Origin: Cytobacillus kochii
GTDB lineage: Bacteria; Bacillota; Bacilli; Bacillales; Cytobacillaceae
Length of the DNA stretch: 64,000 nt
Assembly: GCF_020171845.1 (NCBI RefSeq)
Contig: NZ_JAIVAM010000001.1
Span: 109,140 to 173,139, forward strand
Direction of reading: 5' to 3'
Below the pieces are notes generated by a model. That model was not told the origin of the DNA and ran no database searches. It saw only the letters and a program-made list of their open reading frames with translations. Every line of letters starts with the position of its first letter. Position 1 is the first letter of the stretch. The position numbers and the translations under genes were made by a program. Positions 17,189-26,395 of the stretch are shown here, one piece after another.

Positions 17189-18061
17189 ATGAGTAAAATT
17201 GTTGTTGTCGGATCAGGCGTGATGGGCAGAGGGATTGCTTATGTGAGCGCAGTCGGTGGATACGAAGTTGTCTTGAATGATATAAAGGAAGAAGCATTGA
17301 ACAGTGCAAAAAAAGAGATTGAAAGTATTTTTGCAAAAGGTGTTTCTCGTGGGAAAATTACGGGTGAACAATCAGCCGCGGCTCAAGCGAATCTAAGCTA
17401 TGCAACAGACTTGAAACAAGTAGTGGCTGATGCGGATCTTGTTATTGAGGCTGTTCCAGAAATTGCGAGCATTAAAAAAGACATTTTTGAAACGATTGAT
17501 CAATATGCACCTGGACATTGTCGTTTTGCCTCTAATACATCAACAATGAGCCCGACGGAAATTGGCTCCTATACGAACCGCCCAGAAAAAACAATCGCCA
17601 TGCACTTCTTCAACCCGGTACATAAAATGCCGCTAATTGAAATCATTCGCGGATTAGAAACGAATGATGACACAGTTGCTTTTATTGAAGGTGTTGCTGG
17701 CAAAATGGGTAAAGAAACAGTTGTTGTAAATGAGTTTCCAGGATTTGTAACTAGTCGTATGAGTGCGCTCGTCGGAAATGAAGCATTTTATATGCTTCAA
17801 GAAGGATTAGGGACGCCAGAAGATATTGATAAAGCGATTAAGTTAGGTCTGAATTATCCGATGGGACCATTCGAATTAGTCGATTTGGTAGGTTTGGATG
17901 CAAGATTAAACAACTTAAGGTATCTACATGAAAAATTAGGTGAAAAATACCGTCCTGCTCCATTACTAGAACAATACGTCAAAGCTGGCAGATTGGGAAG
18001 AAAATCTGGCAAAGGCGTCTATGATTACACGAAAAAATCAGAGGAGGCATCTGTAAAATGA
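17189..18061 (+). CDS. paaH: 3-hydroxyadipyl-CoA dehydrogenase
   Basis: 3-hydroxyacyl-CoA dehydrogenase of 290 residues. Rossmann motif VVVGSGVMGRGIAY is at the N-terminus, NTSTMSPTEI and HFFNPVHKMPLIEII hold the catalytic His-Glu pair, and EFPGFVTSRM starts the C-terminal domain (LNYPMGPFELVDLVGLD). In this context it oxidises 3-hydroxyadipyl-CoA. ATG 17189 is 8 bases after AGAGGAGG; ATG 17186 is also possible. The stop overlaps the start of paaJ by ATGA. Confidence 0.92.
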   Translation: MSKIVVVGSGVMGRGIAYVSAVGGYEVVLNDIKEEALNSAKKEIESIFAKGVSRGKITGEQSAAAQANLSYATDLKQVVADADLVIEAVPEIASIKKDIFETIDQYAPGHCRFASNTSTMSPTEIGSYTNRPEKTIAMHFFNPVHKMPLIEIIRGLETNDDTVAFIEGVAGKMGKETVVVNEFPGFVTSRMSALVGNEAFYMLQEGLGTPEDIDKAIKLGLNYPMGPFELVDLVGLDARLNNLRYLHEKLGEKYRPAPLLEQYVKAGRLGRKSGKGVYDYTKKSEEASVK

Positions 18062-19263
18062 GAGAAGTTGTTATCGTTGATGCAGTAAGAACACCAATTG
18101 GTCGCTATAAAGGCGCATTAAAGGATGTCCGTCCCGATGATTTAGGTGCAACAGTCATTAAAGCATTGGTCGATCGGAACCCTGGGTTACCTGCTGAGCA
18201 AATAGAAGAGGTGGTCCTAGGCAATGCCAATCAAGCGGGAGAAGACAATCGGAACGTTGGTCGTATGTCAGCCCTTTTAGCAGGTTTACCTATTGATGTT
18301 GCAGGTACAACATTGAACCGTCTCTGTGGGTCCGGATTAGATGCTGTTTTATATGCAGCACGTGCGATTGCCGTTGGGGAAGGTGACGTTTATATTGCTG
18401 GTGGTACGGAGAGTATGACGCGTGCACCATTTGTGATGGCTAAACCGAGTAAAGACTACCCAAGAGGTAATATGGAAATGTTCGATACAACGATTGGTTG
18501 GCGTTTTACGAATAAAAAGCTTCATGAAATGTATGGCACAGACTCTATGCCTCAAACAGCTGAAAATGTAGCCAAACGTTACAATATTTCTCGTGAAGAT
18601 CAAGATGCATTTGCTTACGAAAGCCAACAACGTGCAAAAAAAGCTATGGACGCTAATATTTTTAAAAAGGAAATCGTCCCTGTTGTCTATCACGATCGTA
18701 AAGGAAATGAAGTAGTAGTGGATACGGACGAGCACCCACGCCCCGATACCTCATTAGAAAAGTTAGCTAAACTACGTCCCATTTTTGAAGGCGGAACAAT
18801 TACTGCAGGTAATGCTTCTGGTGTCAATGATGGTGCAAGTGCATTGTTAATTATGAGTGCGGATAAAGCAAAAGAGTTAGGACTAAAACCATTAGTATCC
18901 TATGTTGCTGGTGCAACAGCCGGACTAGAACCAGCAGTCATGGGACTCGGCCCAATCTATGCATCAAGAAAGGCGCTAAATCGTGCCCATTTATCTACAG
19001 CTGATATTGGATTGGTTGAACTAAACGAAGCTTTTGCATCACAATCAATAGAATGCGTGAAACAACTTGAATTAGATACAGACAAAGTTAACGTCAACGG
19101 AGGGGCGATTGCCTTCGGTCACCCATTAGGGGCAAGTGGTGCGAGAATTCTTACGACGTTGATATATGAAATGAAACGTAGAAAAGAAACATATGGACTA
19201 GCAACGATGTGTATTGGAGTGGGACAAGGAATTGCTGCTATTGTGAAAAATGTAGAAGAATAA
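18058..19263 (+). CDS. paaJ: Thiolase, 3-oxoadipyl-CoA/3-oxo-5,6-dehydrosuberyl-CoA thiolase
   Basis: Thiolase of 401 residues, full length. Nucleophile Cys90 is in NRLCGSG, NEAFA and [10 protein letters not shown] carry the catalytic His region, and Cys385 is in MCIGVGQG. In the phenylacetate pathway it cleaves 3-oxoadipyl-CoA to succinyl-CoA and acetyl-CoA. It is translationally coupled to paaH. A generic acetyl-CoA acetyltransferase role cannot be ruled out from sequence alone. Confidence 0.92.
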   Translation: MREVVIVDAVRTPIGRYKGALKDVRPDDLGATVIKALVDRNPGLPAEQIEEVVLGNANQAGEDNRNVGRMSALLAGLPIDVAGTTLNRLCGSGLDAVLYAARAIAVGEGDVYIAGGTESMTRAPFVMAKPSKDYPRGNMEMFDTTIGWRFTNKKLHEMYGTDSMPQTAENVAKRYNISREDQDAFAYESQQRAKKAMDANIFKKEIVPVVYHDRKGNEVVVDTDEHPRPDTSLEKLAKLRPIFEGGTITAGNASGVNDGASALLIMSADKAKELGLKPLVSYVAGATAGLEPAVMGLGPIYASRKALNRAHLSTADIGLVELNEAFASQSIECVKQLELDTDKVNVNGGAIAFGHPLGASGARILTTLIYEMKRRKETYGLATMCIGVGQGIAAIVKNVEE

Positions 19264-19282
19264 AGAATGATATTGTTTGGCC

Positions 19283-19309
19283 ATGTCCCCTTCATGTATA
19301 AGGGGACAT
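19283..19309 (+). terminator. Hairpin after paaJ
   Basis: Perfect 10-bp stem ATGTCCCCTT/AAGGGGACAT with a 7-base loop, then TGTGGCATTTAAT. It likely ends the paaHJ transcript. The following 240 bases to 19549 hold no gene that I can support. Confidence 0.6.
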
Positions 19310-19549
19310 TGTGGCATTTAATAGGGAGTAAATCTTGTTTTAATAAGTGAAGAGGCAAGAACCATTATCAGAGGAAAGTGATCAATGCAACGTCGTAAGT
19401 TCGTTCTTGGTAAATGAGAGCCTCACAAAAGAGAGCATTATAGCAATGGCAAAATCCCAAATTAACAATCCATACAATTATGGTATCACTAGGCTAAACA
19501 TCCAGCGATCATATCTATCAAATAGTATCCTTTAAAGGAGGAAAACTCA

Positions 19550-20326
19550 ATGACAAACGTATTATTCAAGCTAGAGAATCATATTGCAACGGTTACGATT
19601 AATCGTCCAGACGTCCTTAATTGTTTTGATTATGCTACACTGAAAAAGCTTCAAGAAACGGTAGCGGATATGCAAATAAATCCTGATGTACGTGTGGTTA
19701 TTTTCACAGGGGCAGGAGATAAAGCCTTTAGTGCTGGAGCAGATTTAAAAGAAAGAAAAACATTGAATGAACAACAAACAAGAAGAAATGTCCGCTTAAT
19801 TCGTGATGTGTTCAATGATATTGCTAATCTACCGATGCCAACGATTGCTGCAATAAACGGATATGCCTTTGGTGGAGGGTTCGAACTGATTCTTGCTTGT
19901 GATTTTGCTCTCGCAGTAGAAGATGCTAAATTAGGTTTAACCGAAACGAGCTGGGCCATCATTCCAGGTGCAGGTGGTACACAGCGCTTACCGAGAGTGG
20001 TTGGAGAGATGAAAGCGAAGGAGTTAATCTTCACAGCCGCGAAAATATCAGCTAATGAAGCATATGGATTAGGAATTTTGACAAGAGTAGTAGAGAAAGA
20101 GGCTTTACAATCGACTTGTATTAACTTCGCACAACAAATGTTGAAAAGCGGGCCTGTTGCGCTTATCCAGGCAAAATATGCAATCTCACAAGGGATGAAC
20201 ACAGATATTCAAACTGGGATGGCGATTGAATCGAAGGCATATGAACTAACGTTACCAACAAATGATCGTGTCGAGGCACTGCAAGCATTTAGTGAAAAAA
20301 GACAACCGGTGTTTCAAGGGAAATAA
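19550..20326 (+). CDS. Enoyl-CoA hydratase, AUH/YngF-like
   Basis: Third crotonase-fold protein of the region, 258 residues, start at ATG 19550 behind AAAGGAGG. Both hydratase glutamates are kept (GGGFELILAC and LTETSWAIIPGAGG). The TETSWAIIPGAGGTQRLPR stretch resembles methylglutaconyl-CoA-hydratase-like (AUH) proteins. It is placed between paaHJ and paaX, so it may supply a hydratase or oxepin-CoA hydrolase step. It is not in the main paaA-G run and has its own leader. Confidence 0.82.
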   Translation: MTNVLFKLENHIATVTINRPDVLNCFDYATLKKLQETVADMQINPDVRVVIFTGAGDKAFSAGADLKERKTLNEQQTRRNVRLIRDVFNDIANLPMPTIAAINGYAFGGGFELILACDFALAVEDAKLGLTETSWAIIPGAGGTQRLPRVVGEMKAKELIFTAAKISANEAYGLGILTRVVEKEALQSTCINFAQQMLKSGPVALIQAKYAISQGMNTDIQTGMAIESKAYELTLPTNDRVEALQAFSEKRQPVFQGK

Positions 20327-20397
20327 CTATTGCGTTTCTTTGTCTTTTTTAGATAAGATAAAAGATAAAGTACGAATGGAAAAAGAGTGTGATAGAA

Positions 20398-21282
20398 ATG
20401 GGCAATAATACGCAATCTTTAATCTTTACGATATATGGAGATTACTTGCGTCATTATGGCAATAAGATTTGGATAGGTACGCTCATCCACCTACTGAAAG
20501 AATTTGGCCATAATGAGCAGTCAACAAGAGTAGCAATGTCCCGAATGTACAAGCAAGGCTGGGTTCAGTCTGAAAAGAAAGGGAATAAAAGCTATTACTA
20601 TTTGACCCTGCGTGGAGAAGATCGGATGGAGGAAGCTGCGGGTAGGATATTTAAACTGAACCCGCATAGTTGGAAAGGTAAATGGTGTTTCCTTATGTAT
20701 TCGATTCCAGAGGAAAAACGCCAGGTTCGTGATGAGTTCAGAAAAGAGCTTGTTTGGAGTGGATTCGGTAGTTTTCAAAATGGTTTTTGGATCTCACCAA
20801 ATAACCTAGAAAAAGAAGTCAAGCAACTTGTTAAGAAGTATGAGATAGAGTCTTATGTTGACTTCTTTGTTTCAGAATATAAGGGGCCTCAAGATAGCCT
20901 GTCATTAGTGGAGAGAAGTTGGCCTGTAGATGAAATTCAAGCAAAGTATGAAGAGTTTATTTCTACATATAGTAAGCAATATATTATTCATCAAAGTATG
21001 ATCCAAGATGGGAAAATGACTAAAGCAGAATGTTTTGTCGAAAGGACATTACTTGTTCATGAATACCGTAAATTTCTCTTTATCGATCCAGGTCTACCGA
21101 AGGAGCTTCTTCCTGTAGAGTGGAATGGGAACCATGCAGCACTTTTATTTACGCAATATTATAAATTACTTGCAGAACCTGCTAATGAATTCTTCGAAGA
21201 GATTTTTCGGAAGGATAATGATATCAAACGAAAAGATGCTGATTATGATGTGTCGAAGCATCCTTTAATGAGTGAAGAATAA
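20398..21282 (+). CDS. paaX: PaaX-family transcriptional repressor
   Basis: Protein of 294 residues from ATG 20398 (a GTG at 20389 would add three residues). It begins with a winged-helix region (TIYGDYLRHYG, STRVAMSRMYKQGWV) and continues with the PaaX-like core (GKWCFLMYSIPEEKRQVRDE, GSFQNGFWISP) and C-terminal domain (FLFIDPGLPKELLPVEWNG). PaaX proteins repress phenylacetate genes and release DNA on binding phenylacetyl-CoA. It follows the third hydratase after 71 bases and probably shares its transcript. Operator candidates are noted elsewhere. Confidence 0.93.
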   Translation: MGNNTQSLIFTIYGDYLRHYGNKIWIGTLIHLLKEFGHNEQSTRVAMSRMYKQGWVQSEKKGNKSYYYLTLRGEDRMEEAAGRIFKLNPHSWKGKWCFLMYSIPEEKRQVRDEFRKELVWSGFGSFQNGFWISPNNLEKEVKQLVKKYEIESYVDFFVSEYKGPQDSLSLVERSWPVDEIQAKYEEFISTYSKQYIIHQSMIQDGKMTKAECFVERTLLVHEYRKFLFIDPGLPKELLPVEWNGNHAALLFTQYYKLLAEPANEFFEEIFRKDNDIKRKDADYDVSKHPLMSEE

Positions 21283-21309
21283 AACGATGGCTATTTCAGC
21301 CATCGTTTT
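21281..21309. terminator. Bidirectional terminator between paaX and the PaaY-like gene
   Basis: Perfect 11-bp stem AAAACGATGGC/GCCATCGTTTT, with T-runs on both strands. It serves the two convergent genes and overlaps the end of the PaaY-like coding region. Confidence 0.85.
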
Positions 21310-21820
21310 TCACTTGTTGCCCTTGAAATTCTGCGCCTTTTTGCACATAACTATCAATAGAAAGTTGTATTAACGCCAGATCCTTCTCATCGATTGCACG
21401 TACAACTTTTCCGGGTGAGCCGATCACAAGGGAGCGTGGCGGAATTTTTTTATTGGCTGGTATAAGCGTATTGGCACCAATAATACATTCTTCTCCAATG
21501 TGTGCCCCATCTAAAATGGTTGATCCCATACCTACAATTGAGCGCTTACCAATATGGCAACCATGAAGAACAGCATTATGGCCTACTGTTACTTCATCTT
21601 CAATAATTGTTGGTGAACCTTCGTATAGATGAATGGTTGCATTATCTTGAATACTACAACGTTCTCCAATGATTATTCTATCTTCATCTCCTCTAATGAC
21701 AGCATTAAACCAAACAGAGGATTGTTTTCCAATGATTACATCACCAATAATATAAGACCCTGGTGCTTGAAATACGGTTTGATCTACAGAAGGTTTTTTG
21801 TCTCGGTAAGGTATGATCAT
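21296..21820 (-). CDS. PaaY-like/gamma-carbonic-anhydrase-family hexapeptide protein
   Basis: Left-handed beta-helix protein of 174 residues made of hexapeptide repeats (IIGDVIIGKQSSVWFNAVIR, VTVGHNAVLHGC, IGKRSIVGMGSTIL). The conserved metal-ligand region around RGDED, IHLYEG and GHNAVLHGC is that of gamma-carbonic anhydrases and the PaaY thioesterase. The start is ATG 21820, 7 bases after GTGAGGAA; upstream codons to 21862 are not family-like. Its place in the phenylacetate region suggests a PaaY-like salvage thioesterase. Confidence 0.83.
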   Translation of the reverse strand: MIIPYRDKKPSVDQTVFQAPGSYIIGDVIIGKQSSVWFNAVIRGDEDRIIIGERCSIQDNATIHLYEGSPTIIEDEVTVGHNAVLHGCHIGKRSIVGMGSTILDGAHIGEECIIGANTLIPANKKIPPRSLVIGSPGKVVRAIDEKDLALIQLSIDSYVQKGAEFQGQQVKNDG

Positions 21821-21871
21821 TATTTTTTCCTCACTTTTATATTTTTTAGAATTGTCATACATTAAAATTTA

Positions 21872-21888
21872 TTATAACATAATTATTA
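21872..21888 (+). promoter_or_regulatory. TTATAACATAA-type site in divergent promoter region
   Basis: TTATAACATAATTATTA matches 15 of 17 bases of the site at 10958 before paaA. It lies between the PaaY-like gene and the nitronate monooxygenase-like gene, 15 bases before the latter's start. It could link both genes to the phenylacetate regulon. Confidence 0.35.
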
Positions 21889-21902
21889 CAGGTGGTGAAA
21901 AA

Positions 21903-22853
21903 ATGAAATACTTAACAACTCTTTTAAATATTCAATATCCCATTATTCAAGGAGGGATGGGCAATATCAGCTCTGCACAATTAACAGCGGCTATATCTGA
22001 AGCAGGAGGCTTAGGGACAATCGGGTGTGGGACATCATCCGTTGAAGAAGTAGCCGAAAAGATTAAAGCAGTGAAAAAAATGACAACAAAACCGTTTGCC
22101 GTCAATATTCCCCTGACTGTTACAGAAGACGTGATAGGGATGATGAAATTGGTTATAAAAGAGCAAGTGCCGATTGTTTCTCTATCAGCTGGTAATCCAG
22201 CACCATACATAGCTAAGCTACATGAGGTGGGGATAAAAGTCATTGTCGTTGTCGCTTCAGTGAAACATGCTATGAAGGCGGAACGAGCAGGAGCGGATAT
22301 ATTAGTAGCGGAAGGTTTTGAGGCAGCAGGAATTAACTCAAGCTTAGAACTTACGACTTTTACGTTAATTCCACAAATCGTCAAGGCTGTTAATGTTCCA
22401 GTTGTTGCAGCTGGTGGTATTGGTGATGGGAGCGGATTAGCAGCAGCTATGATGTTAGGAGCAAGTGGTTGCCAAATGGGAACGAGGTTTATTGCCACAG
22501 AAGAAGCACCTTTTCATGAAAACTATAAGAAAAAAATCATTCAGGGTGACGACCTTTCAACAATGATATTGGGCAGACCACATGGGAAAGTAAGAAGAGT
22601 CATCACTGTGCCGTATGCTCAAACAGTGCTAGCGGAACAGGAAAATGATTCAGTTGAACAATATTTAGCAAAAACATCAGAAACACAGCATGTATTAGGC
22701 GCTATTGAGGGTGATTTTGAAAACGGCTTCATAAATGGTGGTCAGGTTGTTGGGCTTATTGACAGAATCCCAACTGTGAAATTCTTAATTGAACAAATGA
22801 TGAAGGATTTAGAAGCGCAGGTAAGTGAAATTCATCAGCAGTTATTTAAATAA
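21903..22853 (+). CDS. Nitronate monooxygenase/FabK-like flavoprotein
   Basis: FMN-binding TIM-barrel protein of 316 residues from ATG 21903 (GGTGGTGA upstream). Family motifs are YPIIQGGMGNIS at the N-terminus, AGADILVAEGFEAAG, PVVAAGGIGDGSGLAAAMMLGASGCQMGTRFIAT (FMN phosphate site) and ENGFINGGQVVGLI. The superfamily contains nitronate monooxygenases and enoyl-ACP reductase II (FabK). The sequence does not let me choose between them. It is divergent from the PaaY-like gene. Confidence 0.82.
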   Translation: MKYLTTLLNIQYPIIQGGMGNISSAQLTAAISEAGGLGTIGCGTSSVEEVAEKIKAVKKMTTKPFAVNIPLTVTEDVIGMMKLVIKEQVPIVSLSAGNPAPYIAKLHEVGIKVIVVVASVKHAMKAERAGADILVAEGFEAAGINSSLELTTFTLIPQIVKAVNVPVVAAGGIGDGSGLAAAMMLGASGCQMGTRFIATEEAPFHENYKKKIIQGDDLSTMILGRPHGKVRRVITVPYAQTVLAEQENDSVEQYLAKTSETQHVLGAIEGDFENGFINGGQVVGLIDRIPTVKFLIEQMMKDLEAQVSEIHQQLFK

Positions 22854-22936
22854 GGAGTCACGACATTACTAGATGAACTAATTTCAAAAACGAACAATAA
22901 CAAATTATAGTTTATAAAAAATTATTTGCAAAAAAG

Positions 22937-23067
22937 TCCGTTCCATTGCACTACAGACACTCGCTTTCCGCGGGGAGGGGCTGAGCCTCCTCGGCATTGC
23001 CTGCGGGGTCTCAGCTTTCCCTCTATTTCCCGCAGGAGTCGAGTGTCTTCCGCTTCATTTCACTATT
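22937..23067. repeat. Bacillaceae intergenic palindromic repeat
   Basis: GC-rich island in AT-rich DNA. Outer arms GACACTCG (22956-22963) and CGAGTGTC (23040-23047) pair. Inner blocks GGGGCTGAGCCTCCTCGG, CCTGCGGGGTCTCAGC and CCCGCAGGAGTC can pair with each other. I recognise this pattern (CACTCGCTTTCCGCGGGG and GCAGGAGTC) from dispersed repeats in Bacillus-group genomes. It carries no gene. It may be a non-autonomous mobile repeat. Confidence 0.8.
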
Positions 23068-23093
23068 CTTATTCATATAAGGATTCAAATCAC

Positions 23094-23140
23094 AGAAAAA
23101 AACCGAATGATTAGATGTTAGATACGCCTTAATCATTCGG
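23094..23140 (-). terminator. Terminator of sstT
   Basis: Perfect 11-bp stem CCGAATGATTA/TAATCATTCGG. On the minus strand it is followed by a T-run (the A-run at 23095-23102). It lies 42 bases past the sstT stop. Confidence 0.8.
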
Positions 23141-23181
23141 ATAAATTATTAGCTATATACTTATGTCCCAACCTCTATGCT

Positions 23182-24402
23182 TTATGCCACGTGATTTTGT
23201 TTTCGTTTTTTTGCCTTTTCTGCAGTCGCAGTAAACAATACATCAGAAGATGAGTTCAATGCGGTTTCACAAGAGTCTTGTAGAACTCCAATAATGAATC
23301 CAACTGCAACGACTTGCATGGCTACATCATTAGAAATCCCGAACAAGCTAGCTGCTAGAGGAATTAATAATAGAGACCCCCCAGCCACACCTGATGCACC
23401 GGCAGCAGATACAGCAGATAAGACACTTAAAATAATGGCTGTCCATAGATCTACTTCAATACCTAGAGTATGGGCAGCGGCTAGTGTTAATACGGAGATA
23501 GTCACAGCAGCTCCTGCCATATTAATTGTAGCACCTAGTGGAATAGAGATAGAATAAGTATCTTCATCTAAATCCATCTTTTTACAAAGATTTAAGTTTA
23601 CAGGGATATTAGCAGCAGAGCTTCTAGTGAAGAATGCAGTAATCGCACTTTCTCTTAATGTTTGTAAAACCATTGGATAAGGGTTTTCTCTTGTGAAAAA
23701 GAAAACGATTAATGGATTTACTACAAGTGCAATAAAGAACATACAGCCAAGCAGCAAGATTAAAAGCTGTCCATATTCTGTTAATGCGGAAAGTCCATTT
23801 GTAGCAATCGCATCAAAAACAAGACCTAAAATACCGATTGGTGCTAACTCAATTACCCATTTAACAATAGTGGTGATAGCTGTTGAGATATTGGCTAATG
23901 CAATTTTTGTTGTATCTGCAGCAATCGATTTCAAAACAACGCCCAGTACGATTGCCCAAGCTAAAATACCAATATAATTTGCATTCATTAATGCGTTAAC
24001 TGGATTATCTACTATATTAAATAACAATGTTTGCAATACTTCCATGATACCACCTGGAGGTGTAACATCTTCTGCTCCAGTTTGAAGTGTCAGGTTAACA
24101 GGGAATATGAAGCTAGCAATAACAGCGATAGCACCAGCTGAGAATGTACCTATTGCATATAGTAAAATGATCGTCTTCATATTTGTTTGTTGCCCAACTT
24201 TGTGGCTGCTGATAGCGTTAATAACTAAAAATAAGACTAATACAGGCGCAACAGCTTTTAAAGCACCGACAAATAGAGAACCAAATATAGAAATCCAACT
24301 AGCTTGTGGAACAACTAAAGCTAATATAATACCAATAATCAGACCAGCTAGAATACGCTTTACTAAACTAATTTCGCTCCATTTACGTATGAAGTTTTTC
24401 AT
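23182..24402 (-). CDS. sstT: Serine/threonine:sodium symporter
   Basis: Dicarboxylate/amino acid:cation symporter of 406 residues. It has the SstT-like N-terminus [14 protein letters not shown], about eight membrane helices and two re-entrant regions. [18 protein letters not shown] and [14 protein letters not shown] are the substrate and sodium-binding stretches of this subfamily. It imports serine and threonine with sodium. GGAGG precedes the ATG. It is a single-gene unit with a terminator downstream and a 12-bp palindrome upstream. Confidence 0.93.
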   Translation of the reverse strand: MKNFIRKWSEISLVKRILAGLIIGIILALVVPQASWISIFGSLFVGALKAVAPVLVLFLVINAISSHKVGQQTNMKTIILLYAIGTFSAGAIAVIASFIFPVNLTLQTGAEDVTPPGGIMEVLQTLLFNIVDNPVNALMNANYIGILAWAIVLGVVLKSIAADTTKIALANISTAITTIVKWVIELAPIGILGLVFDAIATNGLSALTEYGQLLILLLGCMFFIALVVNPLIVFFFTRENPYPMVLQTLRESAITAFFTRSSAANIPVNLNLCKKMDLDEDTYSISIPLGATINMAGAAVTISVLTLAAAHTLGIEVDLWTAIILSVLSAVSAAGASGVAGGSLLLIPLAASLFGISNDVAMQVVAVGFIIGVLQDSCETALNSSSDVLFTATAEKAKKRKQNHVA

Positions 24403-24454
24403 GATGATCCTCCAAATTCAAATTTAATATATTAATATAATGTACAGTTGTCAC

Positions 24455-24466
24455 GTCCACGTGGAC
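24455..24466 (-). promoter_or_regulatory. 12-bp palindrome upstream of sstT
   Basis: GTCCACGTGGAC is a perfect palindrome 53 bases before the sstT start. Read with its flanks, TTGTCC overlaps a possible -35, with TACATT 18 bases further on. It could be an operator. The next 400 bases up to the codB promoter show no gene. Confidence 0.4.
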
Positions 24467-24871
24467 AATATCTTTCAATAAGTGTATCACGAATTGTTCA
24501 TTAACGGAATAAGAAATTATTTCGAAATATTCATTTTTGATAGATGATTTTCCTTCAAAAAGTCTATGTGTTGCTCTTTCTTTAATAGATAAAAAATAAA
24601 AATAGTAAATGCAAATGGCTTTCGCAAGATATGTTACTTCCTGTTCGCTAGTTTGAGATTTTTTGTGATCGTTTAACTTAATGATTATTGTCTTCCTTTT
24701 TATTACATATTTAATATATTTATAAAGCAGAGACGAAGGTATTTGAATTTACCTAGGTTTATAAAAACGTAAGTTTCTGCTCTATTATTTCATCTTGATC
24801 GTATAGATATTCCACAGGTAAATACCATTGAATGGAATGTTATTGTAAAATATTTCATAAATGAAATACTA

Positions 24872-25080
24872 TTGACTGCAGCTTGATTATCTGCAATAAT
24901 AAACTCAATTAAATACTGGTACCTTTAATTCAGTCCAGAGAGGCTGGCAAGGGCAGCGGATAACATTATTTCTGTAGTGATATAGTATTTTCTAGAGAGA
25001 AATACTATATATAATCATATACAGATAATGAAATTAGAGGCTAATTGTCAGATCTTACTGATGATTAGTCTCTTTTTTTC
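24872..25080 (+). promoter_or_regulatory. codBA promoter and PyrR-type attenuator
   Basis: Promoter TTGACT (24872) - 17 bp - AATAAT (24895). The leader carries AGTCCAGAGAGGCTGGCA at 24932-24949, a textbook PyrR-binding anti-antiterminator loop. An AT-rich hairpin follows at 24980-25012. The Rho-independent terminator is AGAGGCTAAT/ATTAGTCTCT (25036-25045 with 25064-25073) with seven or more T. PyrR with UMP should favour termination, so pyrimidine plenty shuts off codBA. Confidence 0.88.
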
Positions 25081-25117
25081 TGCTTTTTGGTATCAGAAAA
25101 CTGATGGAGGGATTTAC

Positions 25118-26395
25118 ATGAGTAAAATCGATCAAGAGTTTTCGTGGCAAGCGGTGCCAAAATCGCAGAGAAATAATTTCTGGAAGACATTATTCGTTAT
25201 GTTAGGGTTCACGTTTTTCTCAGCAAGTATGTTAGCAGGAGGAGAGCTTGGTATAGGGCTGAGCTTTAGTGAGTTTATTGTCATCGTCCTCTTAGGGAAT
25301 TTACTATTAGGCATATATACAGGTGCTCTTGCACATATTGCTGCCAAGACAGGATTGTCCACACATCTATTAGCTAAATATGCTTTTGGAGAGAAAGGGT
25401 CGTATTTGCCTTCCTTTTTACTAGGATTTACACAAGTTGGTTGGTTTGGTGTTGGTGTGGCTATGTTTGCTGTTCCTGTAGCAACAGCGCTAGATTGGAA
25501 TGTGTATGCACTTATCTTTGGTTTCGGTATTGCGATGACAATCACTTCACTCTACGGGATGAAGTCATTGGTTATTTTAGGGTTTATTGCAGTACCTGCA
25601 ATCACGCTCTTGGGTGGTTATTCAGTTATAGAAGGAATTTCTTCTTTTGGTGGCTTAGAAGGCTTAATGGATTACACACCTGCGCAAACGATGACGGTTG
25701 CTGCAGCATTGTCCATCTGCATAGGGTCATTTATAAGCGGCGGAACATTGACACCTGACTTTGCAAGGTTTGCTAGGACTTCTAAGCAAGCCGTAACAGC
25801 AACAGTCATCGCCTTTTTCTTAGGAAATTCACTTATGTTTTTATTTGGTGCAGTCGGTGCGATGGCATATGGTTTAGCTGATATATCTGAAGTCATGTTT
25901 TTACAAGGATTGATGATTCCAGCTGTACTTGTATTAGGACTTAACATCTGGACAACAAATGATAACGCCTTATATGCATCGGGGCTTGGTTTTGCCAATA
26001 TTACGAAGATTTCCAAGAAAGTATTTGTTGTCGTAAATGGTTTGATTGGTACAATCTTTGCTATGTGGATGTACAATAACTTCGTTGGTTTCTTAAATAT
26101 CCTAAGTGCTGCCGTACCATCTATCGGTGCGATTATCATAGCAGATTATTTCTTCATTAAACGTAGAAACTATGTAGAATTTGAGCAAGTGAAATTTAAA
26201 GTCATTAATTGGGTGGCCATGGGAGCATGGGCACTAGGGGTTACTTTTGCTCAAATTATGCCGGGCATTACACCTCTTAATGCATTGTTTGGCACAGCAA
26301 TCATTTATATCGTTTTAACCTTCATTGTAGCAAAAATATCAAAATCTAAGGGGATGACAACAAATGATCATACAGAACGCGAAATTACGGGGTAA
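25118..26395 (+). CDS. codB: Cytosine permease (NCS1 family)
   Basis: Transporter of 425 residues with about twelve membrane segments. NCS1 motifs are present near [26 protein letters not shown] and [18 protein letters not shown] start at ATG 25118, 10 bases after GGAGG; upstream codons run through the attenuator terminator and are not translated. It sits behind the PyrR-type leader and overlaps codA by 32 bases, so it imports cytosine for pyrimidine salvage. Confidence 0.92.
   Translation: MSKIDQEFSWQAVPKSQRNNFWKTLFVMLGFTFFSASMLAGGELGIGLSFSEFIVIVLLGNLLLGIYTGALAHIAAKTGLSTHLLAKYAFGEKGSYLPSFLLGFTQVGWFGVGVAMFAVPVATALDWNVYALIFGFGIAMTITSLYGMKSLVILGFIAVPAITLLGGYSVIEGISSFGGLEGLMDYTPAQTMTVAAALSICIGSFISGGTLTPDFARFARTSKQAVTATVIAFFLGNSLMFLFGAVGAMAYGLADISEVMFLQGLMIPAVLVLGLNIWTTNDNALYASGLGFANITKISKKVFVVVNGLIGTIFAMWMYNNFVGFLNILSAAVPSIGAIIIADYFFIKRRNYVEFEQVKFKVINWVAMGAWALGVTFAQIMPGITPLNALFGTAIIYIVLTFIVAKISKSKGMTTNDHTEREITG

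Noticed and set aside
19347..19535. 62-codon ORF before the third hydratase
   Set aside because: No ribosome site and no family-like sequence. It lies in a leader region. No T-box or riboswitch pattern was recognised there either.
22926..23114. 62-codon ORF across the palindromic repeat
   Set aside because: Its sequence is dictated by the repeat, with no ribosome site.
24851..24868. TATTTCAT/ATGAAATA inverted repeat upstream of the codB promoter
   Set aside because: AT-rich short inverted repeats are frequent here, and nothing else supports an operator.
25028..25117. N-terminal extension of CodB
   Set aside because: It runs through the attenuator terminator hairpin; ATG 25118 follows GGAGG.
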